Assembly: GCA_036501535.1 (NCBI GenBank)
Contig: DASYAE010000078.1
Span: forward strand, 1 to 15,061
Direction of reading: 5' to 3'
DNA: 15,061 nt
Source of the DNA: DASYAE01 sp036501535
GTDB lineage: Bacteria; Actinomycetota; Actinomycetes; Streptomycetales; Catenulisporaceae
Below the pieces are notes generated by a model. That model ran no database searches and had not been told where the DNA came from. It saw nothing but the letters and a program-made list of their open reading frames with translations. Shown here one piece after another: positions 1 through 7,523 of this stretch. The number at the start of each line of letters is the position of its first letter. The stretch's first letter is position 1. The translations under genes were made by a program, and so were the position numbers.

Positions 1-226
1 CCGACCGACCCACCCACACCCAACAAAACCCCAGCCCAACCCACCCAACCCCCGCCCCCCAATCTCAGCGGAGGGCCCGCCGGAGGCACGTTTTTGATCT
101 TCCTGTCAACGCTGCCTTTGACTTTCGCCGTCTCCCCAGAACGCAGGTGAGGGACCGTTCGCAATCGCCACCCCCACCATCGCTACCACCACCACTATCG
201 CTACTGCCACCCCACAGATCCCGCGC
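1..226. other. Non-coding C-rich flank downstream of the SARP gene
   Basis: No convincing gene is seen here. Bases 1-60 are almost free of G on the plus strand, so the minus strand, which is the sense strand of the SARP transcript, carries nine runs of three or more G with short loops. Bases 164-216 hold loose repeats of ATCGCTAC-type units (perfect copies at 179-186 and 197-204) mixed with ACC triplets. No strong hairpin with a U-tract was found, so where the SARP transcript ends is not clear. Confidence 0.6.
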
Positions 227-3181
227 TCAGCGGTCGTCGCGGCGGCGGGCCAGCGCTAGTTTGTCGCGGACGTCGTCGGCGTCGGGGTGGCCGATGTCGT
301 CGAGCACTGTCAGGGCGCGTTGCCAGCTGAGAACGGCGGCAGAGCGGTTGTCGGCGCGCTCGTGGGTGTCGCCTATGCGGGTCATCGTGACGGCCATGTC
401 GTAGCGTGCGTCCACCTGCTGGTAGAGCTGCGCTGCCTGCTCGTAGGCTGACAGGGCTTCCGCGGTGTCGCCAAGGTGGTAGCGCACGTAGCCCAGGCTG
501 TCCCAGGTGTCCGCCAGTGCGGAGATGTCGTTGAGCTCGCGGTGCAGTTCCAGGGCCTGGCCGCAGTATTCGAGTGCTGCTGCGTAGTCGCCGGTCTGGC
601 AGTGGTACCAGCCGATCGCGTTGAGGGCGTAGGCGGGGCCGGTCGGGTCGGCGGTGTCCTGATATAGGCGGAGGGCGCGGCGGGCGCAGTCCAGTGCCTC
701 GTCGTAGCGGGCCTGGCGGCCGAGTGCGCGGGCCAGCTCGATCAGCGCGTCGGCTTGGCCGACCTGGTCGCCCAGTTCCTCGTGTAGGGCGAGGGTGCGT
801 TCCAGGTGGCTCTGCGCGCCGGCGCTGTCGTGGTAGCGCAGTGCCGCGCGGCCGAGGTTGCGGTGTGCGTCTGCCTGCGCGACCTTGTCGCCGAGGCGTG
901 TCGCTGCGGCCAGTGCGCTGTGCTGTGCGCTGGTCCAGTCGTGCCAGTAGCCGAGTCTGTTCTGGTAGGTGGACAGGGTCCAGGCGATTTGGCAGGCGTG
1001 CAGGTCGAAGCCGGAGGTCGCGGCGGTGGAGATCGCTGCGAGCAGGACCTGGTGCTCGGCCTGGAGCCAGGCGAGCGCTTCGTCGTAGTCGGCGAGGGGT
1101 TGCGGGGTGGTGCCGGTGGAGAGCGGCGGTAGGCAGAGCGGCTTGCGCGAGGAGTTGAGCAGTAGCGCGGCGGCGTGTGCGGTGTAGAGGTAGTAGTCGA
1201 GTGTGCGGCGCACTGCGGCACGGCGTTCGGGCTCCGGGTCGAGTGTCTGCGCTTGTTCCGCGGCGTAGGCGCGCAGCAGGTCGTGGAAGCCGTAGCGGTC
1301 GGGGACGTGCTCTATCAGGAGGCTGGCACGGGCTAGCTCGGAGAGCAGGCGGCGGGCCTGATTGGGCGGGACGCCGGCCAGGCAGGCGGCGGCCGGGAGC
1401 GAGATGTCGGGCCCTGCGTCGAGGCCGAGCAGGCGGAACATGCGGGCGGCGCCGGCGGTCAGGCTGCGATAGGACCAGGAGAACACCGCGCGCAGGTCCG
1501 CGCTGTCGTCGCCGATGGCGAGCGCGTCGAGGCGGCGGCGGGCGTCGCAGAGTTGCTCGGCGAGGGCGGAGAGGCGCAGGGCCGGGCGGGCGGCGGCCCG
1601 GGCGGCGGCGATGCCCAGTGCCAGGGGTAGTCCGGCGCACAGCTCGACGAGCTCGTCCACGGCGCTGAGCTCCGCGGCGAGCCGCTCGGCCGGCAGGCGG
1701 TCGTCTAGCAGGTCGCGGGCCTCGTCGCCGGACAGCACGTCGAGGGTCAGCACGCCGGCCCCCTCGGCCACGGCCAGACTTGTCAGGGGGCTGCGGCTGG
1801 TGGTCACGACCAGGCAGCTGGAGCTGCCCGGAAGCAGTGGCCTGACCTGCTCGACGTCGCGCGCGTTGTCGAGCACGACCAGGACCCGCTTGCCGGACAG
1901 CAGGCTGCGGTACAGGGAGCTCTGCGCGGCCAGGTCGGCGGGCAGTCGGGAGACCGGAACGCCGAAGGCGTCGAGGAATCCGCGGATCGCCTCGGCCGGC
2001 GCCACCGGGCGGTCGGCCGGGTCGAAGCCGCGCAGGTTGGCGTAGAGCTGGCCGTCGGGGAAGCGGTCGGCGATCCGGTGCGCCCAGTGCAGCGCCAGCG
2101 CGGTCTTGCCTATGCCGGCCGTGCCGTCGATGGCTGCGATGGTTACGGTGCCGCTGCTGGGCGCGTCGGTCGCGGCCGCTTGGGCCTGGTCGGCCAGGTC
2201 CCCCAGGACCTTCAGCTCGTGGCCGCGGCCGGCGAAATGGCGCGGCGCGGCTGGCAGTTGGCGCGGGACCAGCAGCGTGGGCGTGGGGCGGCGGGTCTCC
2301 TCGCGCATCGGGTCAGGGATCTGAATCGTACCGTCGTCCGGCCCGACCGGCGCCGCTCCGTCCAGGGATTCCTGCGCGAGCGAGGGCGACGGTGAGGGCG
2401 AGGGAGTGTGCTGCGGCTCGTGCCCGCGCTCGAGCAGCAGGCGCGGATCGGCGTGCAGGATCTGCTCGTGCAGCGCCCGCAACTCCGGGCCGGGCCCGAC
2501 GCCGAGCTCGTCCACCAGCTTGCGGTGAGCGGCCTGATACACGGCCAGCGAGTCGGCCTGCCGCCCGGCCCGGTAGAGCGCCAGCATCAGCTGGCCGTGG
2601 AACCGCTCGCGCAGCGGATGCTCGGCCGCGAGCTGGCGCAGATCCGCGACCAGGTCGGCCGATCCGCCGAGCTGCAGCAGCGCCTCGATGCGTGTCTCAA
2701 GGGCCTGAAGCCGCATCTCGACGATGCGCGGGCCCTCGTTCTGCAGCAGCGCGGGCGAGGGCACGTCGGCGAGCAGCTCGCCGCGCCAGTACGACAGCGC
2801 CTCGCCGAGCGTGTCCGCGGCTCGCCGCCACTCGCCGGCCCGGGCCGCCTCGAGCCCGAGCCGGTAGCAGCGGCTGAACTCGGACAGGTCGCACTCTTCC
2901 GCGCCGACCTCCATCAGGTAGCCGGGCTGGCGGGTCACGATCCGCGGGCCGGCGACCGGGCCGAGCGTCTTACGCAGCCGTTTGACATGGTTGCGGATGG
3001 TCACGGCGGCGCTGGGCGGCGGGTCGGTGTCCCACAGCGCCTCGGCCAGCGCGTCGAAGGAGACCGGCCGGTTCGGGCGCAGCAGCAGGGCGGCGAGCAG
3101 GATCCGCTGTTTGTCCGACGGCACCGCTATCGCGGCGCCCTCGCCGGTGACGAGGAGAGAGCCCAACACGCCGAGCCACAT
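227..3181 (-). CDS. AfsR/SARP-family transcriptional regulator with BTAD, NB-ARC and TPR domains
   Basis: Large cytoplasmic pathway-type activator of 984 residues. Residues 1-85 form the winged-helix OmpR-type DNA-binding domain typical of SARPs, and about 92-240 the bacterial transcriptional activation domain (ending near ADSLAVYQAAHRKLVDELGV). A Ser/Pro linker follows. The NB-ARC/STAND ATPase domain has Walker A GTAGIGKT at 353-360 and Walker B LVVLD at 434-438. The last 220 or so residues contain several tetratricopeptide repeats. This is the AfsR/large-SARP architecture, in which nucleotide and ligand state are thought to gate activation of secondary-metabolite or developmental genes. I chose the ATG at 3181 because MWLGVLGSLLV matches the usual SARP N-terminus; a TTG at 3265 would add 28 unusual residues. 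It is divergent from a small exported peptide gene, and no biosynthetic genes are visible in the window, so its target is unknown. Confidence 0.93.
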   Translation of the reverse strand: MWLGVLGSLLVTGEGAAIAVPSDKQRILLAALLLRPNRPVSFDALAEALWDTDPPPSAAVTIRNHVKRLRKTLGPVAGPRIVTRQPGYLMEVGAEECDLSEFSRCYRLGLEAARAGEWRRAADTLGEALSYWRGELLADVPSPALLQNEGPRIVEMRLQALETRIEALLQLGGSADLVADLRQLAAEHPLRERFHGQLMLALYRAGRQADSLAVYQAAHRKLVDELGVGPGPELRALHEQILHADPRLLLERGHEPQHTPSPSPSPSLAQESLDGAAPVGPDDGTIQIPDPMREETRRPTPTLLVPRQLPAAPRHFAGRGHELKVLGDLADQAQAAATDAPSSGTVTIAAIDGTAGIGKTALALHWAHRIADRFPDGQLYANLRGFDPADRPVAPAEAIRGFLDAFGVPVSRLPADLAAQSSLYRSLLSGKRVLVVLDNARDVEQVRPLLPGSSSCLVVTTSRSPLTSLAVAEGAGVLTLDVLSGDEARDLLDDRLPAERLAAELSAVDELVELCAGLPLALGIAAARAAARPALRLSALAEQLCDARRRLDALAIGDDSADLRAVFSWSYRSLTAGAARMFRLLGLDAGPDISLPAAACLAGVPPNQARRLLSELARASLLIEHVPDRYGFHDLLRAYAAEQAQTLDPEPERRAAVRRTLDYYLYTAHAAALLLNSSRKPLCLPPLSTGTTPQPLADYDEALAWLQAEHQVLLAAISTAATSGFDLHACQIAWTLSTYQNRLGYWHDWTSAQHSALAAATRLGDKVAQADAHRNLGRAALRYHDSAGAQSHLERTLALHEELGDQVGQADALIELARALGRQARYDEALDCARRALRLYQDTADPTGPAYALNAIGWYHCQTGDYAAALEYCGQALELHRELNDISALADTWDSLGYVRYHLGDTAEALSAYEQAAQLYQQVDARYDMAVTMTRIGDTHERADNRSAAVLSWQRALTVLDDIGHPDADDVRDKLALARRRDDR

Positions 3182-3379
3182 GTCTGTATCGCGCCCCGCA
3201 ATATTCCGGTCCCCGACCGCCCCGGGAACCTGTCGCTCGGATTTCAGACGCGCTCCTGCCCGCAATGGTTGTACCCCCGGGCACCTGGTGCGCCCTGATT
3301 ACCCGCCCCACGACCGGCCCGGTACCATCTGCGGCGCTGTCCGGCTGGACCAGCCGGCCGTCGAATGGGAGTCGGATCG
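3182..3379. promoter_or_regulatory. Divergent promoter region between the SARP gene and the peptide gene
   Basis: About 200 bases without coding capacity carry both promoters. Two symmetric elements stand out: an 11-bp palindrome GCACCTGGTGC at 3281-3291 and a 17-bp one at 3341-3357. For the plus-strand gene, TACCAT at 3323-3328 is a possible -10, but no convincing -35 accompanies it. I do not see clear tandem heptamer repeats of the kind SARPs usually bind. Confidence 0.5.
3341..3357. promoter_or_regulatory. 17-bp perfect palindrome upstream of the peptide gene (candidate operator)
   Basis: CCGGCTGG-A-CCAGCCGG has two perfect 8-bp arms around one central base. It lies just downstream of a possible -10 (TACCAT, 3323-3328) and ten bases before the Shine-Dalgarno sequence of the peptide gene, so a protein bound here would block transcription. 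As RNA it could instead form a short stem in the leader. High local GC makes chance symmetry somewhat likelier, hence the moderate confidence. Confidence 0.45.
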
Positions 3380-3640
3380 ATGTCGAGAACCGCTTGGAGC
3401 CGCGCCCGCCTGTGCACCGCGCTAGCTGTGATCAGCGTCGGAGCGAGTGCCGGCCTTGGTTTGCTCACTGTATCAGTGTTCACACACGCTGCGCCGGGCG
3501 CCGCGGCGGCCGGCTCCGCGACCGTTCATCAAGGGTCGAAATCACCGGCCCAAGCCGAACAGGCTGGTCCGGGTTGGACCGGGTCCATCGTGGCGATGAC
3601 GTGCGGCGTGGACGGCGGCAAGGACGGAAGAAACTGCTGA
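3380..3640 (+). CDS. Small exported peptide with two cysteines (hypothetical)
   Basis: An 86-residue product not recognised as a named family. Basic residues at the start (SRTAWSRAR) are followed by a hydrophobic stretch at about 12-35 and an Ala/Gly-rich region (THAAPGAAAAG), which looks like a signal peptide or signal anchor. The exposed part is short and ends GWTGSIVAMTCGVDGGKDGRNC with C75 and C86, the last residue, able to form a disulfide ring. I chose the ATG at 3380 because GGGAG at 3367-3371 lies eight bases upstream; an ATG at 3365 would add five residues without such a site. The gene is divergent from the TPR-bearing SARP gene and ends in a strong hairpin. It could be a signalling peptide, a small wall protein, or a spurious but well-formed reading frame. 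Confidence 0.6.
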   Translation: MSRTAWSRARLCTALAVISVGASAGLGLLTVSVFTHAAPGAAAAGSATVHQGSKSPAQAEQAGPGWTGSIVAMTCGVDGGKDGRNC

Positions 3641-3659
3641 GGACCGGCCGCAGACCGGC

Positions 3660-3692
3660 GGGCGGCCGGCACGATTTCCGTGCCGGCCGCCC
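3660..3692. terminator. Bidirectional hairpin terminator between convergent genes
   Basis: A perfect 14-bp GC-rich stem (3660-3673 with 3679-3692) around the loop ATTTC. It lies 19 bases after the peptide stop and 31 bases beyond the stop of the convergent 724-residue gene. There is no long U-tract, which is common for actinobacterial terminators. Its symmetric position suggests it serves both transcripts. Confidence 0.8.
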
Positions 3693-3723
3693 GATCCGTC
3701 TTCGGCGCAGGTAAGGGCCCGCG

Positions 3724-5898
3724 TCAGTGCTTGCTGCGGCCTGCAGAGCGCTTGAGGCGGCGCCTGTTCGGCGGCCACAGCAGCATGGAGATCAGCAGTG
3801 CGCCGACCGAGCCGACCAGGGCCCAGATGAGCCGGTCGTTCATCGACTTCATGCTGGTCGCCGCGGTGAGCACGGCCGTGGCCGTCTTGGTGGCGTCCGG
3901 CGGCTTCTGGCCCTCGAACCCGGCCACCTCGAGGGCTGCGCCCGCCGAGGCCGAAGCCGAGGCCTTGGGCGCCGCGGCGGCGGTGGACTGCTTGGCCCCC
4001 GTGCCGCCGGTGGTGCCGGTTCCGCCGCCGGTCGAACCCTGCTGTCCGCTGGTGCCCGAACCCGTGCCGCCCGATCCCGAGCCTGAGCCGCCGGATCCGC
4101 CTGTGCCCGAACCCGAGCCGCCCGAGCCGGAACCCGAGCCGCCGGCTGCCGCAGTGCTCTTCTTCGCGGCCGGCGACTGCTGCGGCTGCGCGGCCTGCGT
4201 GGTCGCCGGCGGAGGTGCGGCCTGTGTGGTCGTCGGGGGCGGCGGAGCCTGGCTGGTCGCCGGGGGCGGCGCCTGCGTGTCAGGGTCCGATGTCGCCGGG
4301 GCGGCCGAGGTGGCCGGCGGCGCCGTGGTCGGAGCCGCCGATGTGGGCGCAGCGGAACTGGGCGCCGCGCTCGTCGCCGGGGCGCCGGTCGGCGAGCTCG
4401 AGGCACCGCCCTGCGAGGCGGTGGCCGAGGGCGACGCGTTCGGATTGAAGGTGCCGAAGGAGGCTTCGACGGCCACGCCGTTCGTGTCGGTCGTGATCGT
4501 GATCGGGTTCGGCTGACCGGTGAACTGCTCGCAGTTCAGGTTGTCGTAGGAACCCTGCAGCCGCGAGGCCAGGAACGTGAACAGGTTGTCCGCCATCCCG
4601 GCGTCGGGCGTCGGCGCGACCACCGTCAGGCTCTCGTCCTTCTGGGTCCGCGCCATGCCGACCTCGATGATGTTGTCGCAGTACTGCGTCCCGTCGCCCG
4701 AGGCGGCCGAGAGCGGCGGCTGGTCGACGCCCTCCCGGTACAGGTCGGTCTTGTCCGGGCTGGCGTTGCCGTCGTTGTCCAGCGTCATCGGGTCGTTGAG
4801 CGGGACCAGCGCGACCGGAGCGGCCTGGTCGGCCGCGGCCTGCAGCTCGTTCAGGCCCAGGTCGGTGGCCAGCGCGCCGCCGTTGGCCAGGTCGGGCACG
4901 CTCCACGGGGTGCAGCCGATGGCCGGGTCGACGAAGTGGTCGAGCAGCAGGTTGTCGCTGCCGTTGGCGAGCACCTGCGCGCCCTGCGCGTTGAGCGAGG
5001 TGGCGTTCACCGAGGTGTTCTGGGCGGTCTGCCCGTTGGGCAGGGCCAGGTACGTCGTGGTGACGTTGTCGCTCTGGTCCTGGTCGACGAGCCCGAAGTC
5101 GCGGGTCGTCATGCAGGACTCGCCGTCCTTGGCGGTGCCGATCGGCGGAACGGTCAGCTGGCCGTTGGCGATCGCCTGGTTGGCCGCGTTGAAGAAGTTC
5201 ACCGCGTTGCAGTAGGAGACCTGGCCGAAGGGCGAGCCGGCCAGGCCGTCGGTGCAGCCGCCGGCCTGCATGCCGGGCCCGCTCAGGGTGAGCACGTTCC
5301 CGTTGAAGCCGAACCAGAGTGCGACGACGGCGTCGGACGGCAGGTCGGGCACCACGGGCGCGACGGCGGCCTGGGTGCCCTGGTCGATGATCAGCGGGTC
5401 GTAGGCGGTCACCTGCCCGGTCGCCGGGTCGATGACCAGGCCCTGGGCGAAGGCGGAGTCGTCCGGGTTGGCCTCGTTGCAGGTCTGCCCGTCGGCGCCC
5501 TCGAGCTGGTACGGCGTCGCGAGCCCTTGCGCGCTCAGCGGATCGGCGGGCACGACGAGCTGGCAGATCACCTCTGCCGGGGCGGCCGCGGGGGCGTTGG
5601 CCCCGGGAGCGGCGAACGCGGCGACCGTGCCGCCGATCCCCATGGGCAGGACCAGGCCGAGGACGGCGACCGCCCGCCGCCGCATCGGGGAGACCCGCTC
5701 CTTCGCGTCGCGTGGATCCGGCTCCTCGTAGGGATCGGCCGGACCATACGGATCGTCCTCGGGCTCAGGTGCCGGCGGTATGTATGGCCGGGGCTCCGGT
5801 TCGGCGGGCCGGCTATGCCGGCTGCGCGGGGCGCTGCTTTCACTCTGACTGCGGTGGCTGCGCCGGCCGTGTGGGGACTCCTGGCTGTGGCGTGGCAC
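3724..5898 (-). CDS. Exported membrane-anchored protein with Cys-rich ectodomain and Pro/Thr/Ser-Gly stalk (hypothetical)
   Basis: A 724-residue protein of no family I recognise. Residues 1-71 are a hydrophilic Arg/Pro/Glu-rich cytosolic-type tail. Residues 74-97 (RRRAVAVLGLVLPMG onward) are hydrophobic and may be a signal sequence with a long n-region, cleavable near AFAAPGANA. Residues 108-485 form a folded-looking ectodomain with eight cysteines (112, 140, 215, 230, 262, 329, 407, 456). Residues 488-575 are Pro/Thr/Ser/Ala-rich with APPPATSQ-like repeats, and 586-635 are Gly/Ser/Thr repeats. A second hydrophobic segment at about 689-708 is followed by a basic tail (NRRRLKR), as in a stop-transfer anchor without a sortase LPxTG motif. 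This predicts a surface domain on a long stalk. The GTG start has GAGGAG at 5906-5911, seven bases upstream. An ATG at residue 72 (position 5685) has only a poorly spaced AAGGAG. Confidence 0.85.
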   Translation of the reverse strand: MPRHSQESPHGRRSHRSQSESSAPRSRHSRPAEPEPRPYIPPAPEPEDDPYGPADPYEEPDPRDAKERVSPMRRRAVAVLGLVLPMGIGGTVAAFAAPGANAPAAAPAEVICQLVVPADPLSAQGLATPYQLEGADGQTCNEANPDDSAFAQGLVIDPATGQVTAYDPLIIDQGTQAAVAPVVPDLPSDAVVALWFGFNGNVLTLSGPGMQAGGCTDGLAGSPFGQVSYCNAVNFFNAANQAIANGQLTVPPIGTAKDGESCMTTRDFGLVDQDQSDNVTTTYLALPNGQTAQNTSVNATSLNAQGAQVLANGSDNLLLDHFVDPAIGCTPWSVPDLANGGALATDLGLNELQAAADQAAPVALVPLNDPMTLDNDGNASPDKTDLYREGVDQPPLSAASGDGTQYCDNIIEVGMARTQKDESLTVVAPTPDAGMADNLFTFLASRLQGSYDNLNCEQFTGQPNPITITTDTNGVAVEASFGTFNPNASPSATASQGGASSSPTGAPATSAAPSSAAPTSAAPTTAPPATSAAPATSDPDTQAPPPATSQAPPPPTTTQAAPPPATTQAAQPQQSPAAKKSTAAAGGSGSGSGGSGSGTGGSGGSGSGSGGTGSGTSGQQGSTGGGTGTTGGTGAKQSTAAAAPKASASASAGAALEVAGFEGQKPPDATKTATAVLTAATSMKSMNDRLIWALVGSVGALLISMLLWPPNRRRLKRSAGRSKH
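3990..4400 (-). repeat. Low-complexity stalk-coding repeats
   Basis: This segment encodes the Ser/Thr/Ala/Pro repeats and the Gly/Ser/Thr repeats of the anchored protein. At DNA level it is a run of imperfect GAGCCGCC/GGATCC-like short units that could expand or contract by slippage. It also makes large open shadow frames on the opposite strand, which should not be read as genes. Confidence 0.7.
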
Positions 5899-6365
5899 GT
5901 GACGACTCCTCGAGTGGTGGGCCCGCGCCCGGACCGATGGTCCGTGTGGGCGACGCGGGGCCCCTTGGCGTGGCCCAACCTTTCCAGGTCGGATCGGTTT
6001 TCGGGAGGGAAACTCGAAAAAAATTACGTTCCCATAACTCTTACTCTCCGAGTTCGTGACAGCCCATCCCGTTCTCGCTGCTGGTAGTAGGCCCGGCGGG
6101 GGCCAGTATCACAGAACTCTGTGGTTTCCGCACCGGTAACTTCCGGCCGCATTGCCGGCGTGAATCTGATGCCGCCTCACATTCCTTGCCCCGCCACGCG
6201 ATCGGCGCGACCCGCTGTCCGCGCAGGCCCGACGCCGGATTTAGGCGACCTTGAAGAGCGGGTTAACCCGCGCCGCGGCGGCCTCGAGCGGGCCGGGCCG
6301 GCTGGGCGGCGCTCAGCCGGATCGGCCGGCTGGATGGGAGACGGGACCCGCGCGGCGGCCGGACG
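5899..6365. other. 467-base intergenic region upstream of the anchored-protein gene
   Basis: No gene is supported here; the plus-strand frames lack a Shine-Dalgarno site and resemble no protein. It should hold the promoter of the minus-strand 724-residue gene, but I could not assign a confident -35/-10 pair. The AT-richest stretch, 6017-6047, contains seven A in a row (6017-6023) and is the likeliest promoter area. Symmetric elements are CGGACC-GAT-GGTCCG at 5930-5944, CACAGA-AC-TCTGTG at 6110-6123, and the 14-bp palindrome at 6258-6271. Confidence 0.5.
6258..6271. promoter_or_regulatory. 14-bp perfect palindrome GCGGGTTAACCCGC
   Basis: A gapless perfect palindrome in intergenic DNA downstream of the MFS gene and upstream of the 724-residue gene. 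The AT centre flanked by GC arms is a common operator shape. No neighbouring promoter could be assigned, so its role is open. Confidence 0.3.
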
Positions 6366-6380
6366 TCACCCGTCCGGCCG
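6356..6380 (-). terminator. Hairpin terminator overlapping the MFS stop codon
   Basis: A perfect 10-bp stem (6356-6365 with 6371-6380) closes a five-base loop. On the minus strand the loop reads GGTGA and includes the TGA stop of the MFS transporter gene, so the last three codons (Pro-Asp-Gly) lie in the stem. There is no U-tract. It probably ends the zinc-finger/MFS transcript. Confidence 0.6.
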
Positions 6381-7523
6381 ATCGCGCGGGCCGGGCTCAC
6401 CGACACCGACCGGCGGGTCCGCGCCCCGGCGTCGCATCGCGAAGGCCGCGGCCAGATACGGCAGTGCGGAGGCCGTGAACAGCGCGGCCGGCCCGAACCA
6501 GACCGAGCCCAGCGCGTAGCCGAGGAAGATCGCCACCGAGACGACCTCGGCCCCGAGGCCCGAGACGGATGACACGGTGGCCCGGACCCGGTCGCTGATC
6601 TGGTCCTGCATCCGGGCCTGAGCGGTCACCGAGGCCCACTGGAAGACCCCGAATGCGGCCGCGACCAGCGCGATGCCGGCGGGCCACGCGCCGGCCGAGC
6701 CGGCCGCCATCGAGATCGCGGCCAGGGCCAGCAGCGGCGCCGCCCGCCGCACGCCGCGCCCGGCGAACCAGCCGCCGAGGGTCAGCCCGGCCTCCACCAG
6801 CAGCACGAACAGCGGCTCGGACGCCGTCGGGACGCCGGTCGAGCGCACGAGCAGGGGCACGTATTCGTCGAGCGCGCCGAAGACCCCGGCCAGCACCGCG
6901 AGCAGGATCAGGGCCCTGCGCAGCGCGGGCGTGTGCCACACCTCGGCCAGGCCATCGCGCAGCACGCGGAAATAGGCGCCCTCCGCTTCCGCGATCTCGG
7001 ACTGCGCGGACTCGTCGGACGCCGCCGCGCCGCGGCGGTGCGAGTCGGGGAAGGACCAGCCGACCGCCGCGGCGACGAGCGTCACGGCGAAGCTGCACCA
7101 GCCCAGCGCCGTGTATCCGCCGGCCCGCGACACCGGCGCGGCCAGGCCGTCGGCGGCCATGACCGCCAGGGTGCCGAAGGCCTGGGACCGGCCGGTGACC
7201 CGCTCGTACGCGCCGGATGCACCGGGCTTCTGCGACGCCTCGTCGCCACCGTCGTCGCCGTCGTCATCACCGGCGCCGCCGCTGCCGTCCTGGGCCAGCT
7301 CGGTGTACACGAGGGCTTCGAGCGTTCCCGAGCTCAGCGCGCCGCCCGCGCCCCACAGCACGAAGCCGGCCGCGAAGGACGCGTAGCAGGGCTCGAGGGT
7401 CCAGAGCAGGAAGCCGGTGCCGGCCAGGGCCGGCGCCGCGGCGAGCAGCGCCCTGCGGGAGAAGAAGTCGGCCAGCGGACCGGTCGGCACGTCCAGCGCG
7501 AAGCCCGTCACCGACCAGATCAC
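6366..7523 (-). CDS. MFS transporter, 5' end uncertain
   Basis: Membrane carrier of the major facilitator superfamily; the substrate cannot be inferred. Motif A appears as GPLADFFSRR (residues 15-24 from the GTG at 7523), and about ten further hydrophobic helices follow. A Gly/Asp-rich insert at 79-103, with runs of aspartate, sits in a hydrophilic loop before AYERVTGRSQA. Starting at 7523 would remove most of the first helix. The same frame continues upstream to 7703 with clear transporter sequence (RLYAYAFLNDFILLYPVYALL) but has no ATG, GTG or TTG. The real start is therefore probably the ATG at 7684, one base out of frame, or a non-standard codon. It follows the zinc-finger gene by about 80-100 bases and may share its transcript. 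Confidence 0.8.
   Translation of the reverse strand: MIWSVTGFALDVPTGPLADFFSRRALLAAAPALAGTGFLLWTLEPCYASFAAGFVLWGAGGALSSGTLEALVYTELAQDGSGGAGDDDGDDGGDEASQKPGASGAYERVTGRSQAFGTLAVMAADGLAAPVSRAGGYTALGWCSFAVTLVAAAVGWSFPDSHRRGAAASDESAQSEIAEAEGAYFRVLRDGLAEVWHTPALRRALILLAVLAGVFGALDEYVPLLVRSTGVPTASEPLFVLLVEAGLTLGGWFAGRGVRRAAPLLALAAISMAAGSAGAWPAGIALVAAAFGVFQWASVTAQARMQDQISDRVRATVSSVSGLGAEVVSVAIFLGYALGSVWFGPAALFTASALPYLAAAFAMRRRGADPPVGVGEPGPRDRPDG

Noticed and set aside
163..220. ATCGCTAC/ACC repeats, considered as a CRISPR-like or coding repeat
   Set aside because: Only two perfect 8-bp copies, no regular spacers, and no start codon in the matching frame; treated as simple-sequence DNA.
201..1640. Long minus-strand frame rich in Arg and Pro inside the SARP gene
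   Set aside because: It is a shadow of the SARP frame; Arg/Pro/Ala-rich composition and no domain, while the overlapping frame has clear NB-ARC and TPR sequence.
3680..4516. Plus-strand frame with Pro/Glu repeats and a hydrophobic start
   Set aside because: Antisense image of the Gly/Ser and Pro/Thr stalk of the 724-residue protein; low complexity explains the open frame.
4936..6087. Plus-strand 383-residue frame antisense to the 724-residue gene
   Set aside because: Val/Gly/Arg-rich shadow with no recognisable domain; the minus frame has a good start, ordered cysteines and a membrane anchor.
6121..6519. Plus-strand frame in the intergenic region running into the MFS gene
   Set aside because: No Shine-Dalgarno site, low-complexity Arg/Pro/Gly content, and overlap with the MFS 3' end and its terminator.
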